A DNA stretch of 64,000 nucleotides from Pogonophryne albipinna (lineage: Eukaryota > Chordata > Actinopteri > Perciformes > Artedidraconidae): NCBI GenBank assembly GCA_028583405.1, contig CM053243.1, forward strand, positions 23,276,867-23,340,866, given 5' to 3'. The first letter of the stretch is position 1; each line of letters starts with the position of its first letter. The notes under the pieces were generated by a model. The model was not told the DNA's origin. It made no database searches and saw only the letters and a program-made list of their open reading frames with translations. Below are positions 47,791 through 59,149 of the stretch, in pieces. Made by a program: the position numbers and the translations under genes.

Positions 47791-48760
47791 CAGCCAAACG
47801 GCTGCACACTAGATAATATAATATTGGGAGGATTAAATCCTCTTTAATGGCCACACATGCAGAGCACACAGCACACACAGTGAAGATTGTTCTCCGCATC
47901 TACCCATCTTAGTGCTTGGAGTCTAGTAGTCTACTAGGAGCGGTAATTACAACGATATAGCGCTACTGCAATCAAAACCATACGTTACCGGGAGCGGGAG
48001 CGAGAGCACTGCCCTCACCGGCTGAGTTAAACAATGAAGCTTAACAGTATGCAAGGTGCTAGCCAAGCGGCTGCTGCTAACAATCAATCGAGACCAAGTC
48101 AAAACACAAATGTTAAGACCAGATAATTAGCTTCTAAGGAAGAGAATCACCTGAAGCCCCGCCCACTGTTTAGCGAGCTGCATGAGAGATACAGACGGGC
48201 TGTCAGGAGAGAGGGAGGGAGAGAGGAAAAGAGAGGATCCGTTTCTCCCGTGTTATTAATATAGTATCATATTATAGTTAATGTAAACTTTTGAATAATG
48301 TACTTTATCTACTATAAGTAGTTTGTTTGAATGTAATAATTATGTTGATTGTTGTTTGAAATAATTTATTGAAAAATTAATCTGAACTTTTCGATCTGTT
48401 ACGATTATAAACTGAAACAATATAAAAATGAGCCCCATTAACTGAGATTTAAACATCAGCATATCCGGTCATAGTCCGGTAATTACCTGCTAACGGAAAC
48501 TCTGCTACACAATTCTTATTATTATTATTATTGAAACATGACCGGTAAGTTTCAAATTTGTCCGGTAAAATAAATTATTTCCGGACATTTGACCGGCAAG
48601 AAAAAATCCTAGCGGAAACCCTGATTCAGACATACGGCCCATTGTGACAGATTTGACAAGACTATGAGATAAATCTAGAGAAAGCATTTGCACCCTATCA
48701 GTGCTGAGGAAAAGTAGAGCAGTTGTTGTTAGCATGCCTAAATAACTATTAAAGATGGAC

Positions 48761-48969
48761 GTGCTCACAACAACAATCTATAATCAATGCTATATAAATA
48801 CCCATCCTCCGCCAATGTTTTGTTTGTTATCCCAGGCAGGTACTTTGGTTCATCAACTTGTACCAATAGAGTTTCATTACATCCACTGAAACTCATGAAT
48901 GTTGTGCTGTGTTTTCTTTCAACTCTTTTTCAAGATGTGAAAAGGTTCAGGCTGAGATATGCTTCGGTA
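48761..48969 (+). repeat. 209-bp sequence duplicated in inverse orientation
   Basis: About three substitutions separate it from the reverse complement of 54986-55194. Both give a similar open frame, but no splice or domain evidence supports an exon. Here it runs on smoothly into flanking sequence, while the other copy has sharp borders inside a MITE. Confidence 0.85.
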
Positions 48970-49849
48970 CAGCCAACCTCATTTATTTTTAGAAATCAGT
49001 AGGTGTTGTCAGTCCAGGACGGTGTTCTGCAGCTGTTAACAGTCTTGTAGACTTCACAGACTACACAAGACATCAGATGCAGTGCAATGACTTCATTTGC
49101 AAATCTAATACCCGTGAATATGCCTTTTCCATGCCCTCAGTCCCCCGTTGCCTTTTCATTTCCCACTGTCCTTCCTTTTTTTCAAGCCAGCTGTCTTTCT
49201 TCACTTTCTCTGAGTCCTATGTTGGATCCTTGTTGCTTGAGACATGCCCCAATGTGTGAGCCTCGCTAAATTATTTAATCTGGTCTAATCCCTACAGAGC
49301 CTTGAACAGTTTAAGTGACAAAAGTGTGATTTATGCTTTGCCTTTTCTTCTCTTGCTCTAATTAAGGATAACATGTACCCCATGCTCCTTGATTCTGAGT
49401 TGCCCCTTATGTATTATGTTTGTCGAATGACCCAGAATTTAAAGTATTTTTGGCCAAAGGCATTTATACTGAGTGTATTTGTTATCATTCACTATCACTA
49501 TCACACTACGCATACTACACAAGTCTGTTTTAAGATCTTAAAATATCAACCTATTATATATTTGTTTATCTTGACTTTTTTCATGAAATGAACAGTGCAA
49601 ATATGTTGGTTGGATGAGGTTTAAACTTTTGGATTCTACATTGGTGTATTTGATCATATGGTTGTAGTTTTCTTGAAAAACTGTGTACATCATCACCATT
49701 ATTTATTATTACCATTATTGGCTAAAAAACGACTTTGATGCTTATGTTTGAATGTATTTAAAAAAATGTGATTCAGTGTGTGCAAACCGTAATAAGCATT
49801 CACTATTTTGAGACCTGCAATTTATTTTTAACCCTGTGCACTGAAGCAC

Positions 49850-50040
49850 ACATTAATTTCATCTCCAGATGCTGTAACAGGGACCCAATTAATTGAATAC
49901 TGCACTGAAATCGGTCACCAGGGTGATTACCTTTAATTCATCAGGTCGACAGCCTGTAATTTTGGAATTAGGAGATATCTTTTCAGCCTGCAAATTAAAT
50001 TGAAATAATTAACTTCCTGCCCTGTTGATAAATATTATTT
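49850..50040. promoter_or_regulatory. candidate conserved non-coding element
   Basis: Dense homeodomain-like cores (CAATTAATTGAA, CTTTAATTCATC, CTGTAATTTTGGAATTAGG, GAAATAATTAAC) in non-repetitive sequence resemble vertebrate neural enhancers. No alignment was possible. Confidence 0.25.
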
Positions 50041-50098
50041 TCTGTCATGAACTCACTCCACACTGCACGCACACACCTCATTCATCCTAGCCTTATGA

Positions 50099-51358
50099 GT
50101 GATAGAGCTCAATGAGCTGCCCAATAAGATCACATCAGGTTTCAAGGCAGGTCACTCCACAGAAACTGCTCTCATTGCTGTCACTGAGGAACTGCACACT
50201 GCCAAAGCAGCATCCCTCTCCTCTGTCATCATCCTGTTGGACCTGTCTGCTGCATTCGACACGGTGAACCATCAGATCCTCCTTCGCACTCTCCAAGAAC
50301 TTGGAGTTTCAGGCTCTGCACTTTCCCTCCTCACCTCATACCTCAAAGACCGTACCTACAGGGTAACTTGGAGAGGGTCCGAGTCCGACCCTTGTCAATT
50401 AACTACAGGGGTCCCTCAGGGCTCTGTTCTTGGTCCCCTCCTCTTCTCCCTGTACACAAACTCGCTCGGATCAGTCATTAGCCCGCATGGTTTTTCATAC
50501 CACTGCTACGCTGATGACACCCAATTCATTCTGTCCTTTCCCCGCTCAGAGACCCAGGTCGTCGCACGCATCTCTGCTTGTCTAGCTGACATCTCTCAGT
50601 GGATGTCTGCTCATCACCTCAAGCTCAACCTTGACAAGACTGAACTGCTTTTCCTTCCGGGAAAAGATTGTCCCACTCTTGACCTGACGGTCAACATCGG
50701 CACCTCTGTTGTTTCCCCGACTCAGACGGCAAGGAATCTGGGTGTGACCCTAGATAACAACCTGTCCTTCACTGCAAACATCGCTGCTACAACCCGTTGC
50801 TGCAGATACACGCTTTACAACATCAGGAAGATACGTCCCCAGCTGACCCAGAAAGCCACGCAGGTTCTGGTCCAGGCTCTCGTCACCTCACGCCTAGACT
50901 ACTGCAACTCCCTCCTGGCTGGTCTACCTGCATGTGCCATCCGACCTCTGCAGCTCATCCAGAATGCAGCGGCTCGTCTGGTCTTCAACCTTCCTAAATT
51001 TTCCCACACCACTCCGCTCCTTCGCTCCCTTCACTGGCTTCCGGTAACTGCTAGAATCCACTTCAAGACAATGGTACTTGCGTACCATGCTGCAAATGGA
51101 TCTGGCCCTTCCTATATCCAGGACATGGTTAAACTATACACCCCAGCGCGTGCACTACGCTCTGCATCAGCCAAACGACTCGCTGCACCCTCGCTGTGAG
51201 GGGGACCCAAGTTCCCATCAGCAAAAACACGTGGGTTTGCTATCCTGGCTCCAAAATGGTGGAATGAGCTCCCCATTGACATCAGGACAGCAGAAAGCTT
51301 ACACACCTTCCGGCGCAGACTGAAAACTCATCTCTTTCGACTCCACTTCGAGCGATAG
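50099..51358 (+). pseudogene. L2 LINE reverse transcriptase (one in-frame stop)
   Basis: The enzyme copies LINE RNA into DNA at a nicked target. Visible motifs in order: GFKAGHSTETAL, LDLSAAFDTVNHQILL with the first catalytic aspartate, GVPQGSVLGPLLF, HCYADDTQ with the catalytic aspartate pair (about 50510), LKLNLDKTELLF, and NLGVTLDNNL. The C-terminal part includes RLDYCNSLLAGLP and LHWLPVTARIHFK. A TGA at 51197-51199 interrupts the frame where CGA (arginine) is likely ancestral, a CpG-type change. The same frame then continues 52 codons (GGPKFPS, WWNELPIDIRTAESLHTFRR) to the proper stop. The endonuclease domain is missing through 5' truncation, so it cannot move itself. Confidence 0.88.
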
Positions 51359-51590
51359 AATTACTAACAATGAACTGCTAACAGAGCACTTATATACTAA
51401 TAAAGGACTGGCTTATCTATAGCCAGTTGAGTAGCACTTGAAATGTTTGGCTCTATGAAACCTGATGTACAGTACTTCTATGATTCTGTTTTCTTCAAGG
51501 TTGTGTCTTCCTGGTCGATTGTACTTATTGTAAGTCGCTTTGGATAAAAGCATCAGCTAAATGCAATGTAATGTAATAATGTAATCCTCA
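50099..51590 (+). mobile_element. L2-clade LINE, 5'-truncated, nearly intact
   Basis: The body begins inside the reverse-transcriptase domain and runs through the C-terminal region, a TAG stop at 51356-51358, and a 3' UTR ending TAAGTCGCTTTGGATAAAAG with (ATGTA)-like tail repeats near 51560-51590. That 3' tail is shared by L2-type LINEs and the SINEs that borrow them. The 5' start is near 50099 and no target duplication was identified. One premature TGA is the only coding defect seen. Confidence 0.88.
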
Positions 51591-53923
51591 TAATACAGCT
51601 GATCATATTCTTATTCAAACAAAACAAAGCGATGTCCATTTACGTGATTATTCAGTATTATGAGATCTATCTTAGAAGTTAGTACTGTTTCCTCATGAGG
51701 GTCCTGGGTTCCTTGGTTTTCATGATTATCTCATGTTTGTGTGCGTTTCCTAGGTTCTCTGATATCCTCCACATGTAATCTCTGCATCATCCACTTCAAC
51801 ATGTACTTGCCAATTTCCATCTGCCCACCATGAACGCCATTTAATTCTACCTATTTTTCTAATTCTAACAATTTCGACCAACAGTGTCTGAATGAAACCA
51901 TTGTTTCCTATTTAGACGGTTACTTCACACTGCCTTACCAATGTCTATTATCTTTATATGCAGGATTCTAAACTAGGCACAATCATAATAGATTTCACTG
52001 AAGCATAACAGAGTCGAATGAAATGGAAACTTCAGTCATGCATTATCACAATTATATCTTTTTTAAAGTAACCAATTTGGTTTTACTCACTTATCTTTGA
52101 CCTGCCTGCAGACCTGTCAAAATGTTACTTGGAGAATTGGAAAGGACAAATCTTGCAGATAAAGTAGCTGTGTGAGCCTGGTGGGAAGGACTGCTGCATG
52201 GATTATATTTACCAGACCTGAAGGGGAAGGATGGATGAAGGGATCATGTCACTCCACACTAGTGATGGGCGAATGCCTGGATAAACGAATTGGCTATAAA
52301 CTATTGACTTACTACACTGCCCGGTTGTTTGCATTTTTTAGCAGCCGTTTAACAGGCAGATACAGAGACAGCATGAAATATAGTGAGATTTATTTAGTAT
52401 CTTTCAAATTTAAATTAAGTGTGTTTACAATGGTATCCCTCTTGCACATACACACAGAACCACACGACTTGCCTAATAAATTGGTTGGATGACAGTAGAT
52501 GGTTGAAAAACTATTTAAAAAGTGAGGAATGAGTAAGGAAGAGAAGTGGTGTAATTTAAAGAGGATTGGACACATACTAAGGCAGGACCAAAACGACAAT
52601 TGCAACATGGCAATGACCTGCGTCCCACAAGAAAAACGATGTCAACACTTTGAGCCACTGACATACATTACCTTGTCTATATGAAAGTTTCGAATTAAAC
52701 ACAGTCCATTCATTCTTCTTTTACTGTTGTCTATTAAACTTGAATAAGCGTTCAATAATCATACAACACATGACACCACAACTTAGCTATAGTAGTGAAA
52801 CTGTACCTCAGCATGTGTGTCTGTGCACCCGTTCAACAGAACTTCTGAGTAAACATTTGCTCCTAGACTTATAGATCGTGAGCCCTAACTGGCTCCTACA
52901 AAGATAACAGCTGACTACTTGAGGCGCTCACAGTTGAGAAAGAAGGGGAGGAACTGGAAATCATGGAATGCAGTGTGGACCATAGCAGCTGACTGATGAA
53001 GGTGAAAACGCTCTGTGAAGGCGTTTTGTGCGATCAGGCATGAAAGAACCATCACTACTCCACACTGGATTCTGTGGAGGAAAACCATTGGTGCATGGGT
53101 ACATTGTGACCACACTCAACATCACAGTCTGGCCAAAAACGCAATGTGATGAGATGTTGACGATCACTTGATCACCCCTTCTGCTAAACATTGCCTATAC
53201 AGCCTAAGCTGTGATGTAGTATTACACTATATTGCATTATGAAGTGCTGTACTGCACGGAATGAAACAAATCTACTCTAGCCATCATCAGTAAGCTTGGG
53301 TGGAGTTACTCTTTAGTTTATGGAAAGAATGTAGCAAAAAAACATTACATGCACAGGTTATAAATGTGTTTTTAAAATGCCACTCTGTGAGCCGTCATAC
53401 AGAAACACAGGGAAACACTTGAAAATCCCTGTCTAACTAAAGCTGTGGTTACAGGTCTGTGTTTTAGATTCCCTGAGTGTGGCAGTTTCTGAAATCACCC
53501 CCTCAGTCATTACACCACAATAGGAGACTACAATTTTCAATCAATTGTGGGGACTTCGTGGTGCAAAGATTCTGCACTTAGCAAACAGACACTCGTAATT
53601 TCAGAAAGTCACATTATTATTATTCTGGATAAAAATGCGATCAATAAAGCAACCATGTTTAACTGGATGGTGATTGGTTCATTGTGTAGAGGTATCTGCA
53701 GGCAGTTCCCAGAGGACATCAGGCCAAACAGGGAGTGAGACAGACCTGTGGATGTTAGGGAGAGATTCTCATTCGACATCTTCCTGCCATGCTGACCTCA
53801 CTTTTTACAAAAGTGTAATTGTAAAATGTTGGATGTGTCATACTGATGGTCATTGTTGTGGAATTGCACAAACGGACATTTCAATTGTCCTCTATCCTGT
53901 TTCCTTTAATTTGGAATGTAAGT

Positions 53924-53970
53924 AATTGTAAGGTGTTTTATTTTTAGAAAAAATAAAACACCTTACAATT
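53924..53970. repeat. perfect 22-bp hairpin with 3-nt loop
   Basis: AATTGTAAGGTGTTTTATTT plus TT is followed by a 3-nt spacer (AGA) and its exact reverse complement. The AT-rich stem would fold as a strong cruciform or RNA stem-loop. No flanking repeat or coding context explains it. Confidence 0.9.
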
Positions 53971-54239
53971 GAAGTTGTTAGTTTATTAATTTGCTGCATT
54001 GTAGTCCCTTTTTATCATTTTATCTAAATCTTTTTCTGTTTTAAGCTAAATGTATGTGAAGAGACTGTGCAAATTAGAGGAAAATTCCACCTTCAACTAA
54101 CATCTGTGGTTATATTGTTGTACAATATTATAATAAAATGCCCCGTGATGAGAGACCATGAGGCAGAAAAGTGTTTTGTTTTGTAAAATTCTGGCCCTGT
54201 AGCACCTTGATAGTAATTAGTCATATTACGGTAGACCGT

Positions 54240-54480
54240 TTTAATATTGAAATCCCTAGTCATGATTAATTTAATGCACGCTTTAATGTCATATCTAATT
54301 CATAAGAGAAGTCAAGCTCTTCTCACTGAGCTGTACTTTGCAACGCCCGGAGGGCATAACAATGGTAACTTAATGCACCTTGCCGTTAAGTGCACGAAGC
54401 TGCTGGATATTAGCGATGATTATCTGTGTTCTTTAGAGCTGTGGGTGTCTGAGAGGATCACAGGATCAACTCCTTCCAGA
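54240..54480. promoter_or_regulatory. candidate conserved non-coding element
   Basis: Motif-dense unique sequence with CATGATTAATTTAATG and GATATTAGCGATGATTATCT. It resembles deeply conserved vertebrate enhancers by eye only. Confidence 0.22.
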
Positions 54481-54808
54481 AACACCATGGTACTGACATT
54501 GAACATATAGGATCACAAATTCATACTAATCTGCCTTTCCAATAATAAAATTACAACCTTAGGACCGTATGAGAGAAAAGTGTAAAAACTGAACCCTCAT
54601 AATCATTTTAATGGGAATATTTAGATGATTCTGCAGTTATGTCTACAGTGCCTGCTGGCTAAAAAGCTGAACCTGGAAAAAGTTTCATGTGAACTTCATA
54701 GTTGCATTTTAAACCCATCTGGTTTTATGCGCATTTTCAATTTGTACAAAAAAATGTAAATCTTGAATTATCGCGAAAAAAGCTTTTATCTTTGAGCATA
54801 ATACTTAA

Positions 54809-55226
54809 AGGTGGGGTAGGTAAGTTTGAGAAACCGGCTCGAGATACACTTTTTGTTATATTCCATGGAATGCTCTTAACATCCCGATAGCAATGAATAT
54901 CTTAAGTGCTTTGACAAAAAATCCATAAAAAAATGTCATCTGTGGAAGCCTGTAAAAAGCACGACCAATCATTTTAGCCGGCCCGTACCGAAGCATATCT
55001 CAGCCTGAACCTTTTCACATCTTGAAAAAGGGTTGAAAGAAAACACAGCACAACATTCCTGAGTTTCAGTGGATGTAATGAAACTCTATTGGTACAAGTT
55101 GATGAACCAAAGTACCTGCTTGGGATAACAAACAAAACATTGGCGGAGGATGGGTATTTATATAGCATTGATTATAGATTGTTGTTGTGAGCACTCGAGC
55201 TGGTTTCTCCAAAATTACCTACCCCG
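54809..55226 (+). mobile_element. TTAA-family MITE, copy 4, patched and truncated
   Basis: TTAA at 54805-54808 precedes GGTGGGGTAGGTAAGTTTGA. The MITE sequence breaks off at GCCGGCCCG (54985), resumes at GCACTCGAGCTGG (55191), and ends at ACCTACCCCG, lacking the final CCACCT and TTAA. In the gap about 115 bp of MITE is replaced by a 209-bp inverted copy of 48761-48969. The right end abuts a hAT element. Confidence 0.8.
54986..55194 (-). repeat. inverted templated insertion inside the MITE
   Basis: Reverse complement of 48761-48969 with about three differences. GCAC is shared by the insert and the MITE at the right junction, and one G at the left. It has no poly-A, inverted ends or target duplication. 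Confidence 0.8.
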
Positions 55227-55641
55227 TAGGGGTGTAACGGTTCACAAACATTTCGGTTTGGTACGTAGGCCTACCTCGGTTTTTAGGTCACGGTTCGGTA
55301 CGTTTTCGGTATTTATTATTATTAAACTGTAAATAATGTATTCACTCAAATAAATACAAAATATAATGAAAATAAACATTAAGGTGTAGCATTTCGATTA
55401 ACTGAAATAATCTGTATTTGAACTTTACTGTACTAGTACTCACAAAACATAAACTATTAGTTTGGGGTTTTTAATTATTATTAAACTGTGAATATTCACT
55501 CAAATAAATACAAAATATAATAAAATAAACATTAAGGTGCAGCATTTCGATGAACTGAAATAATCTGTATTTGAACTGTACTAGTATCTAAGCAGCCAGT
55601 TTGACATTAGGACTTGCTTGTCATTGTATTTTCATGTTTTT

Positions 55642-56128
55642 TTAAAGAAAGATGAACTTGTCCACATTGCTTGCCGAAAGGGCAGATCTGCTGGCACTAA
55701 CAATGTCTCCTGCTGTGGAGAACACCCTCTCGCTAGGGACAGAGGTAGCAGATACAGCCAGGTAGCGCTTTGCTAACATGGCAACATAAGGATATTTGGC
55801 GTTTGTAATAGCTTTGGCTCGGTCTGAACTTTTTGCGAGTGGTGGAGGCTTAAATGCTAGTGTGAGTTGGGTTTGCACTTCACTCTTTTTTCTTTGGTAC
55901 CGGTGATATTCACGTTCGGGTGATGCCTTTCAAATGAGTGTGCAAGTTTGATGTATTGCCAGCCGCGTAACCAATTTTAGTTGAACAATGCCGACAAACA
56001 GCTTTGGTTCGGTCCACCTGTCTTTGTCCGTCATCCTTGTACGTAACGGCGAAACCAAAATGATCCCAAACCGGAGACTTCAATGATGCTGGAGGATTTT
56101 CGAGCTCAACTTTATCTGCGTTCGCCAT
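55642..56128 (-). pseudogene. hAT transposase: BED finger joined to dimerisation domain
   Basis: From ATG 56128 the minus frame reads VWDHFGFAVTYKDDG and a BED zinc finger, VCRHCSTKIGYAAGNTSNLH then THLKG, with its C-x2-C and following histidines. A frameshift after HLKG is needed to reach the next histidines. Further down the frame from 55878 reads KYPYVAMLAKRYLAVSATSV, PSERVFSTAGDIVSASRSAL and SASNVDKFIFL, the hAT C-terminal dimerisation motif. The RNase H-like catalytic core that should lie between is absent, so the product could at best bind DNA ends and dimerise. Confidence 0.85.
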
Positions 56129-56180
56129 TTCCTCAAATTACTGACTACATTTGAACGCATCCCTGTGACCAGCTCTCACA

Positions 56181-56477
56181 GGCCCTTTCTCATTTCTCTA
56201 ACTCCCCTCCTCGACTCCCCTCCTCGACTCCTATCCTCGATACTTAGTCCCGCCCACAGGAGATGTGAGCCGAGGAGGGGAACCGAGGAGAGAAGAGGGG
56301 AAGCAGCAGACGGTTAGAGAAATGAGAACTCCTCTCCTCTGAGCGGTCATTTTAAAGAGACGTCCATTAATGATGACAGGAAGCACAGCAGCCCTCTGTC
56401 TGATGGACAGATGTGTTCATGACCACTTTGATTCATTCACAGTGCGGAATAATGAGACAATAACAGGCTACAGATGC

Positions 56478-56515
<38 letters not shown>

Positions 56516-57305
56516 GTATATATTTATATACTTATATATACAATTTCAGAATCAAACAGAGCACTCTCATATTAACGTAACACTATCAGAGACTGGATAT
56601 ATCCCCCCCCCCTCTCTGGTCGCTACAATGAGGAAAATAAATGACGGACCAAAAGTTTTATTTACAAGTATTAAAAGTAAGCAGAGGACACCAAACCAAC
56701 TGAGACCTGTCTGTCCGCTGCATCTACGCACACACTGTACCAAACACACACACGCACCTACAGTTAACAGCCTAACAGCCGTTGTGTATTATATTATGTG
56801 AAGCACTAAATGGTTTTAGAAAAATATGGACTCTTTGTTTGTAGATATCTACTAAACTACAGCAAATAAAGAGAGTAGGCCTGTTATACTGAGTGATATA
56901 TATTATACACACTGCTCTGCTTTCTGCACGGACATCACAGCTGTTCTCTCTGGAAACATCGCGTCGCGATGAGAGCAGTTAATAAAATAATATCCAGGGG
57001 ATGCATGCAGAGCTGTCATTGGCTGAGATCAGTCCGGCCGTGCGTCACGACTCTTTGAAACATCTCTGTTGCCGGAAATGCATCCACGAAGGAGCCGTGG
57101 AGGACCGTGGAGGACCCATCAGTGTATCCTCGGTTAGAGCTCCTCCAGAGAGCCTCCTCGATGCTCGATGCTCGGTCCTCGAAGTGCATTTAGAGAAATG
57201 AGATGTCCTTCAACATGGCGCGCTGAAATTCATTTCCGGGTCACTACCGGAGGACCGAGGAGTCGAGGAGTCGAGGAGGGGGATTTGCTGAAATGAGAAC
57301 GGGCC
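56181..57305 (-). mobile_element. long inverted-repeat element, copy B
   Basis: ACA flanks both ends (56178-56180 and 57306-57308). Termini are GGCCCTTTCTCATTTC on the left and, complemented, GGCCCGTTCTCATTTC on the right, leading into CCTCCTCGACTCC subrepeats. It is the reverse complement of most of 22868-24034. The 3-bp duplication and GGCCC ends fit a PIF/Harbinger-type non-autonomous element. Inserted into the hAT at 55227-57480. Confidence 0.78.
56481..56510 (+). repeat. (CA)15 microsatellite
   Basis: Uninterrupted CA repeat followed by a TATA-rich run, inside copy B. Copy A has only degenerate GTGT blocks at the corresponding place. Confidence 0.95.
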
Positions 57306-59149
57306 ACAGTATGCCTGTCGTCCAATGAAATGATTTGGTCGCTCTATGACACGAGAATGCTGCGACGCAGCACCTGAGATTACTTCCAAAAAGTTGTTCA
57401 CGTTCTCAATTTTTTTTACGTTTAACGTTATATTCGTTCGGTACACACGTATATACGGGTACGTGTACCGTTACACCCCATGTATTACCTGTTTGACTTT
57501 TTTTCAAACACTGGATAAATTGTATTTTGTAGACTACGTTTTTTTTCTTTATCTCATACGTTGTGTGCATATAATGACTCAGATATGCAAGGTGAGTCAC
57601 AAAGGGCCGGGAAGGATAGTGAGAGATAAAGAGAAGAGACAGTGGGATGGAGAGACAGGCGGGTGAAAGATTTGAGGGAAGGGAATTGAAATAATGAAGT
57701 AGCATAATAACTTTTGTTTTGTTTGATTAGTATCTTATGAAGTTATGTATACAGCTTATGTGGCTACCTTCAAAATACAGTTGACTTCCAACTGCTGCAC
57801 TATAAAACCACTGAGAGAAAAAGAGCTAAAAATACCTAACGCTCCTTCATGAAGTGAAACTGAAAAGTGTCTGAAAAGTAAAACCCTTAGTGCAAAACTA
57901 TGTGCTGTGAATAAGTAAACTAAACGTTCATATCCCTGCAAGATTAGCTCCCTGTGGAGTTTTAAACATTGCAATGTAGTTTAAACTACAATCATCCATT
58001 TTTCATCAATTAATAATCTAAGTGTATTTATTCAAAAGCCAATACTTAATTGAAGCATAACTTTTTGTGGTGTGAGTCCATCCAGTCTCACTGCTAATCA
58101 AACAAACACTGAATATGCATATCCTGTGCTTGCATAACCGTTCTATTTAAAGCAAGGAAGGCAGATATAACTGAGCCTCTTTCATATTTTTCTCCCTATT
58201 AACTAATGTTGTATCCTGCAACCCTACTCAGGTAACATTTCAAGTGTTGAAGAGTAGCTATATGATAATGAACGTGAACATTAAACACAAGTGAATCAAA
58301 GCTTTTATCAAGGGAATCTGGATGAATGATGTAACAAGTGGTAACTTGTTTTCGGGGCACAGAGGACATAAAAAAAATATGACTGATTTCTGAAGGCTGT
58401 AAAGTCTGTCTTCAACACCAGTGCAGATTTACAGAAGCTGTTTCGCTGCTTTTTGTCATTGAATCCACTGTTATTTACAGATTTGAGGTGGTGTTTCAGC
58501 TTATTGGCCTAACACTTTGCATCAGAACTACACACTGCATTGTGTCTTCACACCGTACTGTATATTTCAGCTGTGGACAAAATGCAGTGAAACTAAAGTA
58601 CAAGAGCCCAATTTGCCTCTTTACCTTCTGTTTATCTCAGTTTATCCTTTATCTATAATGTTCCTAAAACCCCTCTTCTCCTTTTTCACCAGATTATCAC
58701 ACACACACACACACCTGTGTTCCTCTGCCTCTTTGTGTCCGATTTCAGTACTCCTTTGATATGCAGAAAGCCATTGTTTTTAAGATTCTCTGCCTCAGCA
58801 ATCTAGGACAGCATCGTGAGAAGCAGACACTGCAACTACTGTGGCATATGTACTGTAGTCTAGAGAAGCACAAAGAGACAGACACACAGAGAGGAGAATA
58901 TTGATGAATAAAAGAGATTACAACATGCTTTTTGCTGGCACAGTTTGAAGAAGATAGGAGTCAGACTGTATACTGATGATGTTATCTGAGTTAAGCTTCA
59001 TTATATTTCTGCTATCTCTCTGGGAAATGTCTTTACTTTTTTATCATCTAAGCTTCTATTTCTCAGGTTCATATGTGTTGAGGACAAACCTGAGAGTAAC
59101 CTGAAAAATGCAGTATTTGTTTGTATATCTTCTTCCCACCTCTAAGGAT

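Larger units (their letters stand above)
41490..48140 (-). mobile_element. degenerate DIRS1-like retrotransposon with repeat leader
   Basis: Reading the minus strand from right to left gives a repetitive leader (48140 to 44970), gag, reverse-transcriptase thumb plus RNase H, and tyrosine recombinase, ending near 41490 in a GAACCGTAGTTACAGCCGTAAC terminal sequence related to the 46-bp satellite. DIRS elements copy by reverse transcription and integrate with a tyrosine recombinase, leaving no target duplication. At least two internal deletions (about 42880 and 42470), several frameshifts and two inserted elements (43677-44799 and 46342-47700) make it non-functional. Boundaries are approximate. 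Confidence 0.75.
48140..50098. other. unannotated stretch with repeat fragments
   Basis: 48460-48627 carries CCGG-rich repeat sequence (TTTGTCCGGTAAAATAAA, GACCGGCAAG, GCGGAAACCCTG) shared with 7591-7680. 48761-48969 is the source-like copy of an inverted insertion at 54986-55194. 49850-50040 is a candidate conserved non-coding stretch. No gene was found. Confidence 0.45.
51591..54808. other. unannotated stretch, probable intron
   Basis: No gene. Contains a 47-nt hairpin (53924-53970), a candidate conserved element (54240-54480), and near 52260 a CACTAGTGATGGGCGAATGC segment resembling the end of a hAT element without its partner end. Confidence 0.4.
55227..57480 (-). mobile_element. hAT element with internally deleted transposase
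   Basis: Ends TAGGGGTGTAACGGTTCAC on the left and, complemented, TGGGGTGTAACGGTACAC on the right. The minus strand encodes the BED finger and the C-terminal dimerisation region, with the catalytic middle missing. A block of about 110-150 bp is tandemly duplicated (about 55320-55440 and 55480-55590, sharing CACTCAAATAAATACAAAAT). A separate inverted-repeat element is inserted upstream of the transposase start. No target duplication was found; the left flank is the broken MITE. Confidence 0.82.

Noticed and set aside
48787..49002. Near-identical open frames here and at 54974-55168 (minus), possible duplicated exon
   Set aside because: Explained by the 209-bp inverted copy. No splice sites or domain support, and the second copy sits inside a broken MITE.
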